64,000 nucleotides of DNA, from NCBI GenBank assembly GCA_947259985.1, contig CAMYOJ010000051.1, forward strand, positions 1-64,000. The letters are read 5' to 3'. This DNA is from an uncultured Woeseiaceae bacterium. Its GTDB lineage: Bacteria > Pseudomonadota > Gammaproteobacteria > Steroidobacterales > Woeseiaceae. The stretch's first letter is position 1. Each line of letters starts with the position of its first letter. This document shows positions 1 to 9,042 of the stretch, in pieces. The translations under genes and the position numbers were made by a program. The notes beneath the pieces are model-generated. The model saw nothing but the letters and a program-made list of their open reading frames with translations, did not search any database and had not been told where the DNA came from.

Positions 1-2
1 TA

Positions 3-1982
3 CAATCTGCCGATGTTTTGCTCGGCATCTACGATGCGCCCGAGCAAATACTGCAGGCGATCATTATTGCACTCGTTGTCGCCCTGCCGTTCACGCTGAT
101 TTTCTCGTGGTTCTTCGATATCACGAGCGACGGTATCAAGCGAACGGCGGATCTACCCCCCGAAGGCGTCGTTGATAAGCAGTTCGACCGGCGCATGAAC
201 GCAGTAATTATCGCGGTTCTAATGGCCGCATTGATACTATCTGTCTACGGCAATATTCGTGATGTCGACGAGCCACGAGAGTCGGTTTCCATCCTGATTG
301 CCGACTTCGAAAACCAGACCGGCAATGAACTGTTCAGCGGGGTGCTCGAAGACTTCCTACTCGTGGGATTGGAGGTCGCACCGTTTGTCAGCACCTATCC
401 CAGGAAGGCAGCAACGGACCTGGCCGCAAACCTGCCAGGTGTAGACCCTGAAGCCCCGGCGCTGAACGCAGAAGCCGCGGCGCTGATTGCACTACGTGAG
501 GGCATCGATATCGTTGTAACTGGCTCTGCCAGTCGAACCGAAGACGGCCTGACTGTTTCCGTCGGCACGGTCAGTGCCGGCGAGCAGCAGGAAATATTCA
601 CAGTGACGGAGACTGTTAAATCGGATGCTGACGTACTTACGGCGATAGTCGATATATCCGAGGAAGTCAGGAAGAAGCTCGGCAAAGCGGATCGCGCCAT
701 CGGTGCGGGCGATGGCGAGTCTTTTGCGGTTACGAACCTCGAGGCTGCGGCTGAATACCTGAAAGCGCAGAACCTGCAGCTCGACCGCAAGCTCGAAGAA
801 GCTGTTGGTCATTACGAACAAGCTCTCGTGTTCGATCCCGATTTTGCACGCGCATACGCGGGCCTCGCGCTTACGCAGCAGTACCTGGGCAATTCAGACG
901 CCGCGACGGCAAACTGGCAGGAAGCACTGTCGCGACTCGACAGGCTGACCGAACGCGGTCGACTGAGGACGCTCGGCAACTATTTCATGATCAACCAGGG
1001 CAACTACGAGAAAGCGCTCGAGACGTACGAAACGCTCGTCGAAAAGTACCCGGCTGACAATGTTGCGCAGAACAACCTGGCTGTTACGGCGTTTTATGCC
1101 ATGGACTTCGAGCGTGCCCTCGAGGTCGGCCGGGAGGTTGCAAAACGCCATCCGGGGCACAGCGGCTACGGCGCGAACCTGGCGCTCTATGCAATGGATG
1201 CGAGTCGCTGCGACGAAGCGGCGGACGTAGCGAATACGGTAATTGCCAACGACCCGAGTAGTGCCTATTCGTTCCTCGTGCTCGCGCTGGCTTTCGTTAC
1301 TGACGGGGCCCTCACCGAGACCGAGCAGGCTTACCAGCATATGACGAACCTGGATCAGTTCGCGAGATCTGTCGCGGCGGAGGGCCTCGCCGACCTCGCC
1401 ATTTATCGCGGTGACTACAGAGCCGCCCTGGAGATACTCGACAACGCGATCGAAGAAGAGCTGGCGCTCGCTGCGACCCACACGGTAGCTTTGAAACGAG
1501 TCATGAAAGTCGAGGTACTACTGCGAATGAACGAAACCGATGAAGCCAGGGTCTTGCTCGACTCCCTGGTGCCAACCGCTCCCGACGATCCCGCCATCCT
1601 GGTTCCGGCCGCAATATCACTGATAGAGCTCGGCGACACCGAGGCTGCCGTATCGATCGCGGATAAAATGTCGGGGAGCCTCTCTGGACCCCATCGAGCC
1701 TATGCGCTGGGCATCAAGGCGAGCGTTGCTGCCGCGAATGAGGACATTGAAGCCGCGGTCGAGTTCGCGAATTCGGCCGTCGCCACGGTCGACCTGTGGC
1801 TGGTCCGATTCATTCGCGCCAGAGTCTTGTTACAGACGGGCATGGCCAGCGAGGCAGCGGCGGATCTACAAAACTGCCAACAACGTGTTGGCGAGGGCAT
1901 AGCGGTCTTCCTGAACGACCGGCCTTCTTTTCGCCTGACTCGCGAGCTGGAAACGACGCTAGGCTCGGTAGCCGCGCCTTGA
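3..1982 (+). CDS. Membrane-anchored TolB-like/TPR protein, 5' end outside window
   Basis: The reading frame is open to the left edge of the window (the first candidate start, a TTG at 18, is internal to an uninterrupted frame), so the true start lies upstream. Visible are a membrane segment (about residues 11-33 counted from the TTG) followed by the motif FSWFFDIT, a second membrane segment (about 62-80), a TolB-N-terminal-like stretch beginning SVSILIADFENQTGNELFSG, and from about residue 245 a series of TPR-like helical repeats to the C terminus. In proteobacteria this architecture usually follows a cytoplasmic output domain (winged-helix DNA-binding, adenylate cyclase or kinase) at the N terminus, and such a domain would lie outside this window. 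The function is therefore sensory or regulatory by family resemblance only; the ligand is unknown. Confidence 0.75.
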   Translation, partial: QSADVLLGIYDAPEQILQAIIIALVVALPFTLIFSWFFDITSDGIKRTADLPPEGVVDKQFDRRMNAVIIAVLMAALILSVYGNIRDVDEPRESVSILIADFENQTGNELFSGVLEDFLLVGLEVAPFVSTYPRKAATDLAANLPGVDPEAPALNAEAAALIALREGIDIVVTGSASRTEDGLTVSVGTVSAGEQQEIFTVTETVKSDADVLTAIVDISEEVRKKLGKADRAIGAGDGESFAVTNLEAAAEYLKAQNLQLDRKLEEAVGHYEQALVFDPDFARAYAGLALTQQYLGNSDAATANWQEALSRLDRLTERGRLRTLGNYFMINQGNYEKALETYETLVEKYPADNVAQNNLAVTAFYAMDFERALEVGREVAKRHPGHSGYGANLALYAMDASRCDEAADVANTVIANDPSSAYSFLVLALAFVTDGALTETEQAYQHMTNLDQFARSVAAEGLADLAIYRGDYRAALEILDNAIEEELALAATHTVALKRVMKVEVLLRMNETDEARVLLDSLVPTAPDDPAILVPAAISLIELGDTEAAVSIADKMSGSLSGPHRAYALGIKASVAAANEDIEAAVEFANSAVATVDLWLVRFIRARVLLQTGMASEAAADLQNCQQRVGEGIAVFLNDRPSFRLTRELETTLGSVAAP

Positions 1983-2006
1983 ACGCGTATTCAGGTAGCG
2001 GGCCCC

Positions 2007-2576
2007 TTATTTTACGTCATCGTAGCCAAACTTCTGGCCGCTTACACTGGCCTCATACATCAGCCCGCCCTTCGCGACTGTGAATATAGCCATGCCCTTG
2101 TGGTATTCGCCGACCGTGGACGCATCATGCTCGCCGCCGCTCGCACCCGCAGCCTTTCCGGTGGTCGTCGCAGCAGCCGATGCGCCTGCCGTCAGTGCAA
2201 CGGCCTGGGCCTGGGCACCGAATTCGAAATTTCCGCTGGAGAATTCCTCAAAGGCACGCTTGTCCTTGAAAAAGATGATCTGGCTGAACGCCTGACCACC
2301 CAGCTGTAAGCCGACCGATAGCTGGGTCATCTTGGTGTCCCCAACGTGGGCACCGCCGACATAAACGCGACCCTTACCGTGGGCACCACCGATGCCGATG
2401 CCGGCCTTGCCAATTTTGGGAAACACCGCATAGCCATAACTGTTCTCGAAGAAATCGCCAACAACTGCGCCTTCGAAAACCTCGATGGTATCCGAGTATT
2501 TGTCTGCCCATGCCGTACCAAATGCAATGGTGCATAGCACCAATACAACGGTCTGCAATGAAGTTCGATTACTCAT
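2007..2576 (-). CDS. SYLF (YSC84-like) lipid-binding domain protein
   Basis: The 189-residue protein starts with a secretion signal (to about residue 24, ending ...GTAWA) and then carries a SYLF/Ysc84 domain: the run GYAVFPKIGKAGIGIGGAHG, a central glycine-rich VGLQLGGQAFSQIIFF stretch and a C-terminal GGLMYEASVSGQKFGY. Bacterial SYLF proteins are periplasmic or outer-membrane-associated and bind lipids; the precise role is not established. It is convergent with the TPR gene on the left (24 bp between stops). An Ala/Gly/Thr-rich insert (about residues 125-150) lies between the conserved blocks. The family call is secure, the cellular role is not. Confidence 0.88.
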   Translation of the reverse strand: MSNRTSLQTVVLVLCTIAFGTAWADKYSDTIEVFEGAVVGDFFENSYGYAVFPKIGKAGIGIGGAHGKGRVYVGGAHVGDTKMTQLSVGLQLGGQAFSQIIFFKDKRAFEEFSSGNFEFGAQAQAVALTAGASAAATTTGKAAGASGGEHDASTVGEYHKGMAIFTVAKGGLMYEASVSGQKFGYDDVK

Positions 2577-2879
2577 TCATTTCCCCTTGGATTTTGTCAG
2601 TGTCAGACGACAAGCGTAGCGTCGATTGGCCATCTTATCATTCAGACAACGATCATTGTTCTATCCAAAGTCCGATAGAGACCCCGGTCGAACCAGGAAA
2701 CAGGACAATGACCCTGCCTTGGAAGGTCTGCACACACCTCATACTGTAATATCCGCTGTGTATTCGGGGTCGCCAAATGAAACGCAAGATCACTCGTCGG
2801 GACTTTCTGAACGGCACGCAGGGTCATCGCGCTGTAAGGGAGGCCCTGTCGGGAGGATGAACTCTTTCCGATTGGGCTA
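2577..2879. other. Intergenic stretch between SYLF gene and broken DUF885 gene
   Basis: About 300 bp with no full gene. It must hold the promoter of the SYLF gene on the minus strand, though I see no clear -35/-10 pair. The only coding-like signal is a 27-codon frame with a twin-arginine leader motif, listed separately. I see no terminator or repeat. Confidence 0.5.
2777..2860 (+). pseudogene. Remnant of a twin-arginine (Tat) leader, 27 codons
   Basis: An ATG opens a 27-codon frame that begins MKRKITRRDFLNGTQ and then runs into unrelated sequence and a stop. The KITRRDFLNG motif is a textbook Tat signal n-region, very like the leaders of spermidine dehydrogenase-type and other exported FAD or molybdenum enzymes. 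The hydrophobic h-region and cleavage site that should follow are absent, so it cannot work as a leader. I read it as the 5' stump of a deleted Tat-exported enzyme gene. Chance similarity cannot be excluded for so short a frame. Confidence 0.4.
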
Positions 2880-4453
2880 CTAACGCATTAACCCAACTTC
2901 GTCGTCGTATCCGGTCATCTCCCAGCGAGCCAGGGAAATCGGGATGCTGTCTATGGCATTGAGCTGATCGAAAAACCGCCGGAGCCGAAAATCCTGACCT
3001 CGTTGCTCGGCCAGCCGCGCGTAGTCTGCCAGCGTGCGCTCGAGCAGGTACTCTCGGTCTTCATCCAGCCGCGCGGTGTGAAGTTCATGTGCACCCGGCC
3101 GGCCTCTTCCATGGTCATTTCATTCGCATGCGCGTACAAGGAGCCGAGCCCGCGTGCTGCACGTTGCGCAAGCAGAATCCAGACGAGCTCGCGTGAGCGC
3201 GGGCTGTCGTCGTACAGGCCTGCATGCATGAACATCTCTTCAACGCCGGTCGCCGTTCCTTCGTTGCGACTGTCGAAAATGTTGTAGAGCAACGCGCCCT
3301 GGCGAACCGGGCTCTCGTGCGGCTCACGATCCATGCGTGCCAGCTCGAACCAGTGCCAGAAGTGCGTGAACAATGGCGCCGGGTCGTAATGGGCCGTGAT
3401 CCAGAAGAAGTGACGCTGCTCCTCGGGAACGAACGATCCCTTGTGCTCTTGAAGCACCGGCTCCATGTAATCGGCGATCGTGACGATGTCTTTCTCTTTC
3501 AGAAAACGCATGATGCGAGCGATCGCCTTGTCGGCCATTGCGTCATACTCTTCCGGCGTGCTCGCCGCGACCATCGGCGGCAGGTCGCGGTTGCGTTGTT
3601 CCTCGAGTTTCAGTGACGACCAGGCGCGGGCAAGTTCACGTTTCAGCAGGCGCTCCTCATCCTCCCAGCTCATCGGCACAAGGTGCACGTTTTGCTGGTA
3701 CCAGGTGTAGTTGTCCTTGCCGATACCCGACGGACCCGTCTTCGATTTTGCTTCGGCCTCGAGCCAGGCGATGAGCTCGTCGGTAGCTGTTTTTGACGCC
3801 TCGACAATGCCCTGTAGTTCATCACTCGCCGAGTCGCCGAGTTTCCCCTCGACTTCGGCCAGAACGGCACGCTGCCCGCGGATGTCCCGGATTCCGGTCA
3901 CCCAGAGGTCGCGCGCGTTCCCGGTAAGGTTGCCTCGCGCCTGCTTCATGAGCGGTGGAATAACCGCCAGCTCGGACGTCAGCCGCTGTTGTTCGGAAGC
4001 ACTGAGTGGAAACTCGTAGGTCCAGAGTTCGACGAGCGCATGATGCGTCGGCCCCTCGTGCGCAGGCACATCGCTGCGATAGGTCCAGATCGTATTGTAG
4101 AAAGCCGGGTCGCGGGTCCACGGCTGCAGCACGCGTTCATTAAAATCATAGCCGTTCATCTCGGCGCGCACGAGGTGCCAGTCAACCTGTTGCGGGATCG
4201 GCCAGTCCTCGATGTCGAACGCATCCAGGCGCTCTCGCAGCTGCAGGAAGTCGTCGCGGCGAGCGGCAAATTGCTTCGCCGTGTAATCGGGTGCGCCATC
4301 AAGCAGCGGTGGTGATTCGAACTCTCTCCAATCGGCAAACAACACGAGCAGATCGTCGTAGCTTGTAGCCATATCCACGCTCTCAGTTGCGGCGGCGAAT
4401 CCGACCGGGACGGACATCAGGATAATGGCTACGGTGACGCGTGCAAATCTCAT
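2880..4453 (-). pseudogene. DUF885 family protein, frame broken near its C terminus
   Basis: From the ATG at 4453 the protein has a signal peptide ([20 protein letters not shown]) and a DUF885 body, with the family stretches [16 protein letters not shown] and [12 protein letters not shown]. The long frame continues to 2951, but after [16 protein letters not shown] (about 3050-3090) it turns into non-homologous, Ser/Arg-rich sequence. A neighbouring frame from about 3050 reads [16 protein letters not shown] and, further on, [10 protein letters not shown], the typical DUF885 ending, with a stop at 2880-2882. By family memory, a stretch of some 20-25 residues between these blocks is missing, so this is a deletion plus frameshift. 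DUF885 proteins are periplasmic and often annotated as peptidase-like. The upstream ATG at 4552 would place sequence before the signal peptide and is not preferred. Confidence 0.75.
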
Positions 4454-4594
4454 GAGTGGTCCAACCGGGCGACGGGGGTGTGGGCTCGAAATCGTAGCAA
4501 AGCCCGGCCGGTGTGCGCATCCGCCATATCGTGTATCTTCGTGCGACTGCAAAACCGCCGGTGCCCGGAAACATTGGCCAGGATTGGTGAAAGA

Positions 4595-6697
4595 ATGAGA
4601 AGAATGACCGCATGCCTGCTAGTTTCGATATTCCTGATGACTGCCTGCGCTGAAAAGACACCCGACCACCCGGTCGCCGAGAAGCGTCCCGTCGAGCTCG
4701 AACGCCACGGCCACGTTCGCACCGATGACTATTTCTGGCTCAACGAGCGCGACAATCCCGAGGTCATCGCTTACCTCGAGGCGGAAAACGCCCACACGGA
4801 CCATGTCCTCGAACCGACCGTCGGCCTGCGGCAGCGACTGGTCGACGAGATGGCGGCGCGCATCAATGAGGACGAAACCTCGGCGCCGTATCGCGACGGT
4901 GACTACTATTACTACTATCGTTACGAGGCCGGCAAAGATTACCCGATCTACTGCCGGCGCAAGGGCTCGCTCGACGCGGACGAGGAGATCCTGCTCGACG
5001 TGAATGCGATCGCCGGCGACGAGGAGTATTTCTCGGTGCGCGGCGTGGAGGTCAGCCCGGACCATCGCATCCTCGCTTACGGCGTCGACACGCGCGGCCG
5101 CCGCTTTTATGACCTCAAGTTCATCGATCTCGAATCAGGCGAGCATCTCGATGACGCGATCGACGATGTCACTCCGTACTACGTATGGGCGAATGACAGC
5201 AAGACGATCGTCTATGTCCGACAGGACCCGGATACCTTGCGCTGGTTCCAGGTGTACACGCACGAGCTGGGCAACGCGGAAGATGCGCTCATCTACGAGG
5301 AACAGGATGAAACCTTCAGCGTGTACGCTTACAAGTCGCTGTCGGACCAGTTTATCTACGTGCAGAGCGGCAGCACGCTTTCTACCGAAGTCCTCTACGT
5401 GCCGGCGGACGACCCGAGCGCCGAATTGACCGTGTTCCTGCCGCGAGAAGCCGAGCACGAGTACTTTGTTTCCGACGGCAAGGACCGCTTCTATGTCATG
5501 AGCAACGACGGCGCCCAGAACTTCCAGCTGCTCGAGGCTCCGCTCGATGACACATCCAAAGCAGCCTGGCAGCTTGTCGTACCGCATCGTGACGATGTAT
5601 TGATCGAGGGCTTCACTGTGTTCGCCGAACACGTCGTAGTCACGGAAAAAAGAAACGGCATTGAGCGCGCTGAGGTTCTCAAGCGCAGCGACGGCAGTAT
5701 CCACGAAATTGCATTTGACGAAGCGACCTTCCAACTTTCATCAGGAGACAACGTCGATTACGACAGCAGCGTGTTCCGCTACGACTACGAATCGATGACG
5801 CGGCCCGCCTCCGTCTACGACTACGACATGAATTCGCAGGACACCGAACTTGTCTGGCAGAAGGAAATTCAGGGTGATTTCGATCCGGACAATTACTATT
5901 CCGAACGCCTGTTCGCGGAAGTTCGTGACGGCACGCAGGTTCCGGTATCACTCGTTTATCGCAAGGGTATCGAGCTTGATGGCAGTAACCCGTTACTGCA
6001 ATACGGCTACGGATCCTATGGCTACAGCATCGAACCCGATTTCGACCGCGAACTGCTTAGCCTGCTCGACCGCGGCTTCATCTTCGCGATCGCCCATATC
6101 CGCGGCGGCTCAGAGATGGGCCGGCAGTGGTATTACGACGGCCGCCAGCTCAAGAAGATAAACACCTTTACCGATTTCATCGACGTATCGAAATTCCTGA
6201 TTGCCGAGGGCTACACCTCGCCCGAGCATCTGTATGCGCGTGGCGGCAGTGCCGGCGGGCTACTCATGGGCGCCGTTATCAACATGGCGCCTGAACTCTA
6301 TAACGGCGTGACGACGCGCGTGCCGTTCGTCGACGTGGTGACCACGATGCTCGACGACAGCATTCCCCTGACGACCAGCGAATACGACGAATGGGGCAAT
6401 CCGAACGAGAAGGAAGACTACGACTACATGTTGTCGTACTCGCCCTACGACCAGGTGTCAGCCCAGGAATACCCGCACATGCTGGTCACGACCGGCCTGC
6501 ACGACTCGCAGGTACAGTACTGGGAGCCGGCGAAATGGGTCGCGAAGCTGCGCGAGCTGAAGACCGACGACAATATCCTCGCGCTGGAGACCGACATGCA
6601 GGCCGGGCACAGCGGCAAGACCGGGCGCTACCAGAGTCTCGAAGACGATGCTTTGTACTACGCGTTCTTCCTGTACCTCGAGGGAATCTCGGAGTAG
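4595..6697 (+). CDS. Prolyl oligopeptidase family (S9A) lipoprotein, oligopeptidase B-like
   Basis: A 700-residue serine peptidase with an N-terminal beta-propeller (about 40-420) and a C-terminal alpha/beta-hydrolase domain. The nucleophile lies in [11 protein letters not shown], with the family motif [11 protein letters not shown] upstream; the Asp ([17 protein letters not shown]) and His ([13 protein letters not shown]) of the triad are both present. I chose the ATG at 4595 because it gives a short basic n-region and a lipobox-like FLMTAC, consistent with a periplasmic lipoprotein; the frame stays open further upstream to 4478 without a plausible leader. Oligopeptidase B-type enzymes cleave short peptides, often after basic residues. 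It is divergent from the broken DUF885 gene, and together they suggest peptide scavenging. Length and domain order are normal for S9A. Confidence 0.93.
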   Translation: MRRMTACLLVSIFLMTACAEKTPDHPVAEKRPVELERHGHVRTDDYFWLNERDNPEVIAYLEAENAHTDHVLEPTVGLRQRLVDEMAARINEDETSAPYRDGDYYYYYRYEAGKDYPIYCRRKGSLDADEEILLDVNAIAGDEEYFSVRGVEVSPDHRILAYGVDTRGRRFYDLKFIDLESGEHLDDAIDDVTPYYVWANDSKTIVYVRQDPDTLRWFQVYTHELGNAEDALIYEEQDETFSVYAYKSLSDQFIYVQSGSTLSTEVLYVPADDPSAELTVFLPREAEHEYFVSDGKDRFYVMSNDGAQNFQLLEAPLDDTSKAAWQLVVPHRDDVLIEGFTVFAEHVVVTEKRNGIERAEVLKRSDGSIHEIAFDEATFQLSSGDNVDYDSSVFRYDYESMTRPASVYDYDMNSQDTELVWQKEIQGDFDPDNYYSERLFAEVRDGTQVPVSLVYRKGIELDGSNPLLQYGYGSYGYSIEPDFDRELLSLLDRGFIFAIAHIRGGSEMGRQWYYDGRQLKKINTFTDFIDVSKFLIAEGYTSPEHLYARGGSAGGLLMGAVINMAPELYNGVTTRVPFVDVVTTMLDDSIPLTTSEYDEWGNPNEKEDYDYMLSYSPYDQVSAQEYPHMLVTTGLHDSQVQYWEPAKWVAKLRELKTDDNILALETDMQAGHSGKTGRYQSLEDDALYYAFFLYLEGISE

Positions 6698-6727
6698 TTC
6701 GGCGACCGTCCTGTCGCGACAAAGCAG

Positions 6728-6928
6728 CTAATCCGCCGCGGCGACGAGTTCCTGCTCTGAAAGGGCCGGCTCGATGGCCTTGACTTCGACGCTGATCATG
6801 GACTTGGCCTCCGCCGCGCTCATGATTGGCTGACCCTGCGAATTGGCCGCGATATCGGTGGTGCCGCATCCTGCCAGTGCCGACAGGGCGGCCAGGACCA
6901 CGATTATGTTCACATTGTTGATGTTCAT
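6728..6928 (-). CDS. Small hypothetical lipoprotein
   Basis: A 66-residue protein with signal sequence MNINNVNIIVVLAALSALAGC, whose lipobox LAGC would be processed and lipidated at Cys21. The mature part is only about 46 residues, is Ala/Glu-rich and includes the repeated-looking AAEAKSMISVEVKAIEPAL. No family is recognised. It converges on the S9A gene, and its 5' side faces the polyphosphate:AMP phosphotransferase gene, so the 154-bp gap between them should hold divergent promoters. The clean lipobox makes it a likely real gene despite its size. Confidence 0.65.
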   Translation of the reverse strand: MNINNVNIIVVLAALSALAGCGTTDIAANSQGQPIMSAAEAKSMISVEVKAIEPALSEQELVAAAD

Positions 6929-7082
6929 TCTGGACCTCCCTGGTCCGTTTACCTTCCTGATGCTTTAGATAACGTCTCTGTACCTTTGTGGTTGACGACC
7001 CCTCGGTATATGACAACATCCAATCGTCGCTTTCTGCTATAAAATCAGGCCATTGTGTAAAGGGGGGCGACTGCGACCAATC

Positions 7083-8588
7083 ATGTTTGATGCGGCAGAA
7101 CTGGGGCAACGCGTTAGCAAACGCGAATTCAAGGAACGGGAGCTGGAGCTGCGCACGAAGCTCCTGACCCTGCAATACAGGACGCAGGAGCTGGCTCGCT
7201 TTCCCGTGCTTATTGACTTTGCAGGCGTCGAAGGCGCCGGCAAGACGACCACCATAAACATGCTCAACATGTGGATGGATCCGCGCTGGATCCGCACCAC
7301 GGGGTACCAGGAGCCCACGCAGGTCGAGATGGCGCGGCCGCGATTCTGGCGCTACTGGCGGGATATGCCCCCGAAAGGCCGGGTTGGCCTGTACCTCAGC
7401 GGCCGCTATTCGCGCCCGTTGATCGGGCGCGTTTACGACCATATCGACGAACACGAATTCGACAAGCGGCTTTCGGAAATCATCCGCTTTGAGAACGCGC
7501 TGGTCGACGACGGCGCGCTGGTGCTGAAATTCTGGATGCATCTCGGCGCGGCGCAGCAGGAGAAGCGGCTCAGGAAGCTCGAGGCGGACCCACTGCGCAG
7601 CTACCAGGTAAACGAGGAAGACTGGCGGAACCATGAAAACTACGAGAACTTCATCGCAGCCGCCGAGGATCTCATTACGCGGACGAATCGAGTCGGCGCT
7701 GCCTGGCATATCGTCGAGGGCGGCAATGAGAACTACCGACACCTCCGCGTCGGCGAGATCATTGCGGGTGAACTGGGCCGCCACCTCGACGCGCAGGAAC
7801 AGGAGGCTGCGAACGAACGGCCACCGGCCCGCGTCGCCAGTCCGGACACGCCGCAGGTTGTGACGGTATTCGATGCGCTGGACCTGACGCTCGCCTTGCC
7901 AAAAAGCGAATACAAGGAAAAGCTGGCCACATACCAGGCCCAACTTGGCGAACTCGGGCGCAAGGCGCAGGAGAATGGCATCTCGACGGTACTCGTTTTC
8001 GAAGGCCCGGACGCCAGCGGCAAGGGCGGCGCAATTCGTCGCACGGTCTGGAGTCTCGACGCACGCAGTTTCACCGTGCACCAGTTCGCGGCGCCAACGG
8101 AAGAAGAGCGGGCGCATCATTACCTGTGGCGCTTCTGGAAGAGACTTCCGCGTGCCGGTCAGGTGGCCGTCTTCGATCGCAGCTGGTACGGACGCGTGCT
8201 CGTTGAACGTGCCGAGGGTTTTGCAACAGCGACGGAGTGGCGGCGCGCGTACAACGAGATCAACGACTTTGAGCACCAGATCGTCGACCACGGCACCCTG
8301 CTGCTGAAATTCTGGCTGCATATCGACGAGGATGAGCAGCTCGTGCGCTTCCAGAAGCGAGAGAAGTCTCCCTACAAACACTGGAAACTGACTGACGAGG
8401 ACTGGCGTAACCGCGAATTGTGGGAGGCCTACGAGCAATACGGACAGGACATCGTCCAGTATACGAGCACGAAGAAAGCGCCGTGGATACTCGTTGAAGC
8501 CAATAACAAGGGATACGCCCGCCTCAAGGTGCTGAAGACCCTCATCGACCACCTGTCGGCCCGGCTGGACGATAACGGCATCGAATGA
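7083..8588 (+). CDS. pap: Polyphosphate:AMP phosphotransferase, tandem PPK2 domains
   Basis: A 501-residue protein with two PPK2-type kinase domains in tandem. Domain 1 (about 1-230) has Walker A FAGVEGAGKTTTINML and lid motif LSGRYSRPLIGR; domain 2 (about 255-490) has FEGPDASGKGGAIRR and FDRSWYGRVLVER. The double-domain arrangement is the class II PPK2 signature, which transfers phosphate from polyphosphate to AMP, making ADP. Domain 1 departs from the consensus lid (SGRYSRP in place of DRSWY), as is usual because one half is degenerate; domain 2 is the likely catalytic half. The ATG at 7083 is preferred over a GTG at 7053 because a purine-rich GGGGGGCGA sits about 10 nt upstream. Its stop overlaps the next gene in an ATGA junction. 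Confidence 0.93.
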   Translation: MFDAAELGQRVSKREFKERELELRTKLLTLQYRTQELARFPVLIDFAGVEGAGKTTTINMLNMWMDPRWIRTTGYQEPTQVEMARPRFWRYWRDMPPKGRVGLYLSGRYSRPLIGRVYDHIDEHEFDKRLSEIIRFENALVDDGALVLKFWMHLGAAQQEKRLRKLEADPLRSYQVNEEDWRNHENYENFIAAAEDLITRTNRVGAAWHIVEGGNENYRHLRVGEIIAGELGRHLDAQEQEAANERPPARVASPDTPQVVTVFDALDLTLALPKSEYKEKLATYQAQLGELGRKAQENGISTVLVFEGPDASGKGGAIRRTVWSLDARSFTVHQFAAPTEEERAHHYLWRFWKRLPRAGQVAVFDRSWYGRVLVERAEGFATATEWRRAYNEINDFEHQIVDHGTLLLKFWLHIDEDEQLVRFQKREKSPYKHWKLTDEDWRNRELWEAYEQYGQDIVQYTSTKKAPWILVEANNKGYARLKVLKTLIDHLSARLDDNGIE

Positions 8589-9040
8589 TCAGGAGGCTCT
8601 TCGTACAGGTCATCGAATCGATTTCGGTCAGTGACACGAGCGCAGGAGTCGATCGTGACGCCGCGCTGCGCCTGGCAACGGCAGTGCTCATGATCGACGT
8701 AGCACGCGCCGATCACCTCTTCGATGAAAGCGAGTTCGAGCGCGTACTACGGCTCGTCGAGCAGCACTTCCAGCTTTCGCCCGAAGAAGCAGCCGAGCTC
8801 GTAATTCTGGCGAGCGACAAGGCAGACGACCTCGTCTCGGTGCACGAATTTACCGAACTGCTGCACGAGCACCTCGATGAAAACGAGAAAGCACGCATCG
8901 TCGGGATGCTCTGGGATGTCGCCTATGCCGACGGGCAGCTCGACAAGTACGAGGACTCGTTGGTCCTGAAGATCAGTGATTTACTGTATGTGAGCCGTCC
9001 GAGAGTCATGCGGCTCAAACACGATGCGAAGCACCGCTAG
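8585..9040 (+). CDS. TerB-like helical protein
   Basis: A 151-residue, all-helical, acidic protein. The core pattern (ATAVLMIDVARADHLFDESEF, then later GMLWDVAYADGQLDKYEDSLV) is the duplicated acidic motif of the TerB/tellurite-resistance-B superfamily, in which conserved Asp/Glu residues bind divalent metal. It overlaps the pap stop by 4 bp and is surely cotranscribed with it. The pairing suggests a role near polyphosphate or divalent-cation handling, but that is inference only. Its stop is 2 bp from the stop of the convergent mechanosensitive channel gene. Confidence 0.85.
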   Translation: MIRRLFVQVIESISVSDTSAGVDRDAALRLATAVLMIDVARADHLFDESEFERVLRLVEQHFQLSPEEAAELVILASDKADDLVSVHEFTELLHEHLDENEKARIVGMLWDVAYADGQLDKYEDSLVLKISDLLYVSRPRVMRLKHDAKHR

Positions 9041-9042
9041 AG

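Noticed and set aside
2510-2883. Plus-strand frames of 79 and 85 codons upstream of the DUF885 gene
   Set aside because: The translations have no domain, leader or family resemblance and overlap one another in different frames; only the short Tat-like start at 2777 looked meaningful.
6985-7050. TTGACG and TATAAA upstream of pap as a promoter
   Set aside because: The two elements are about 40 bp apart, too far for a sigma-70 pair, and each partner position lacks a matching hexamer.
6486-8552. Long 688-codon minus-strand frame opposite the pap gene
   Set aside because: It is a GC-bias shadow of a well-supported PPK2 double-domain gene and shows no recognisable protein features.
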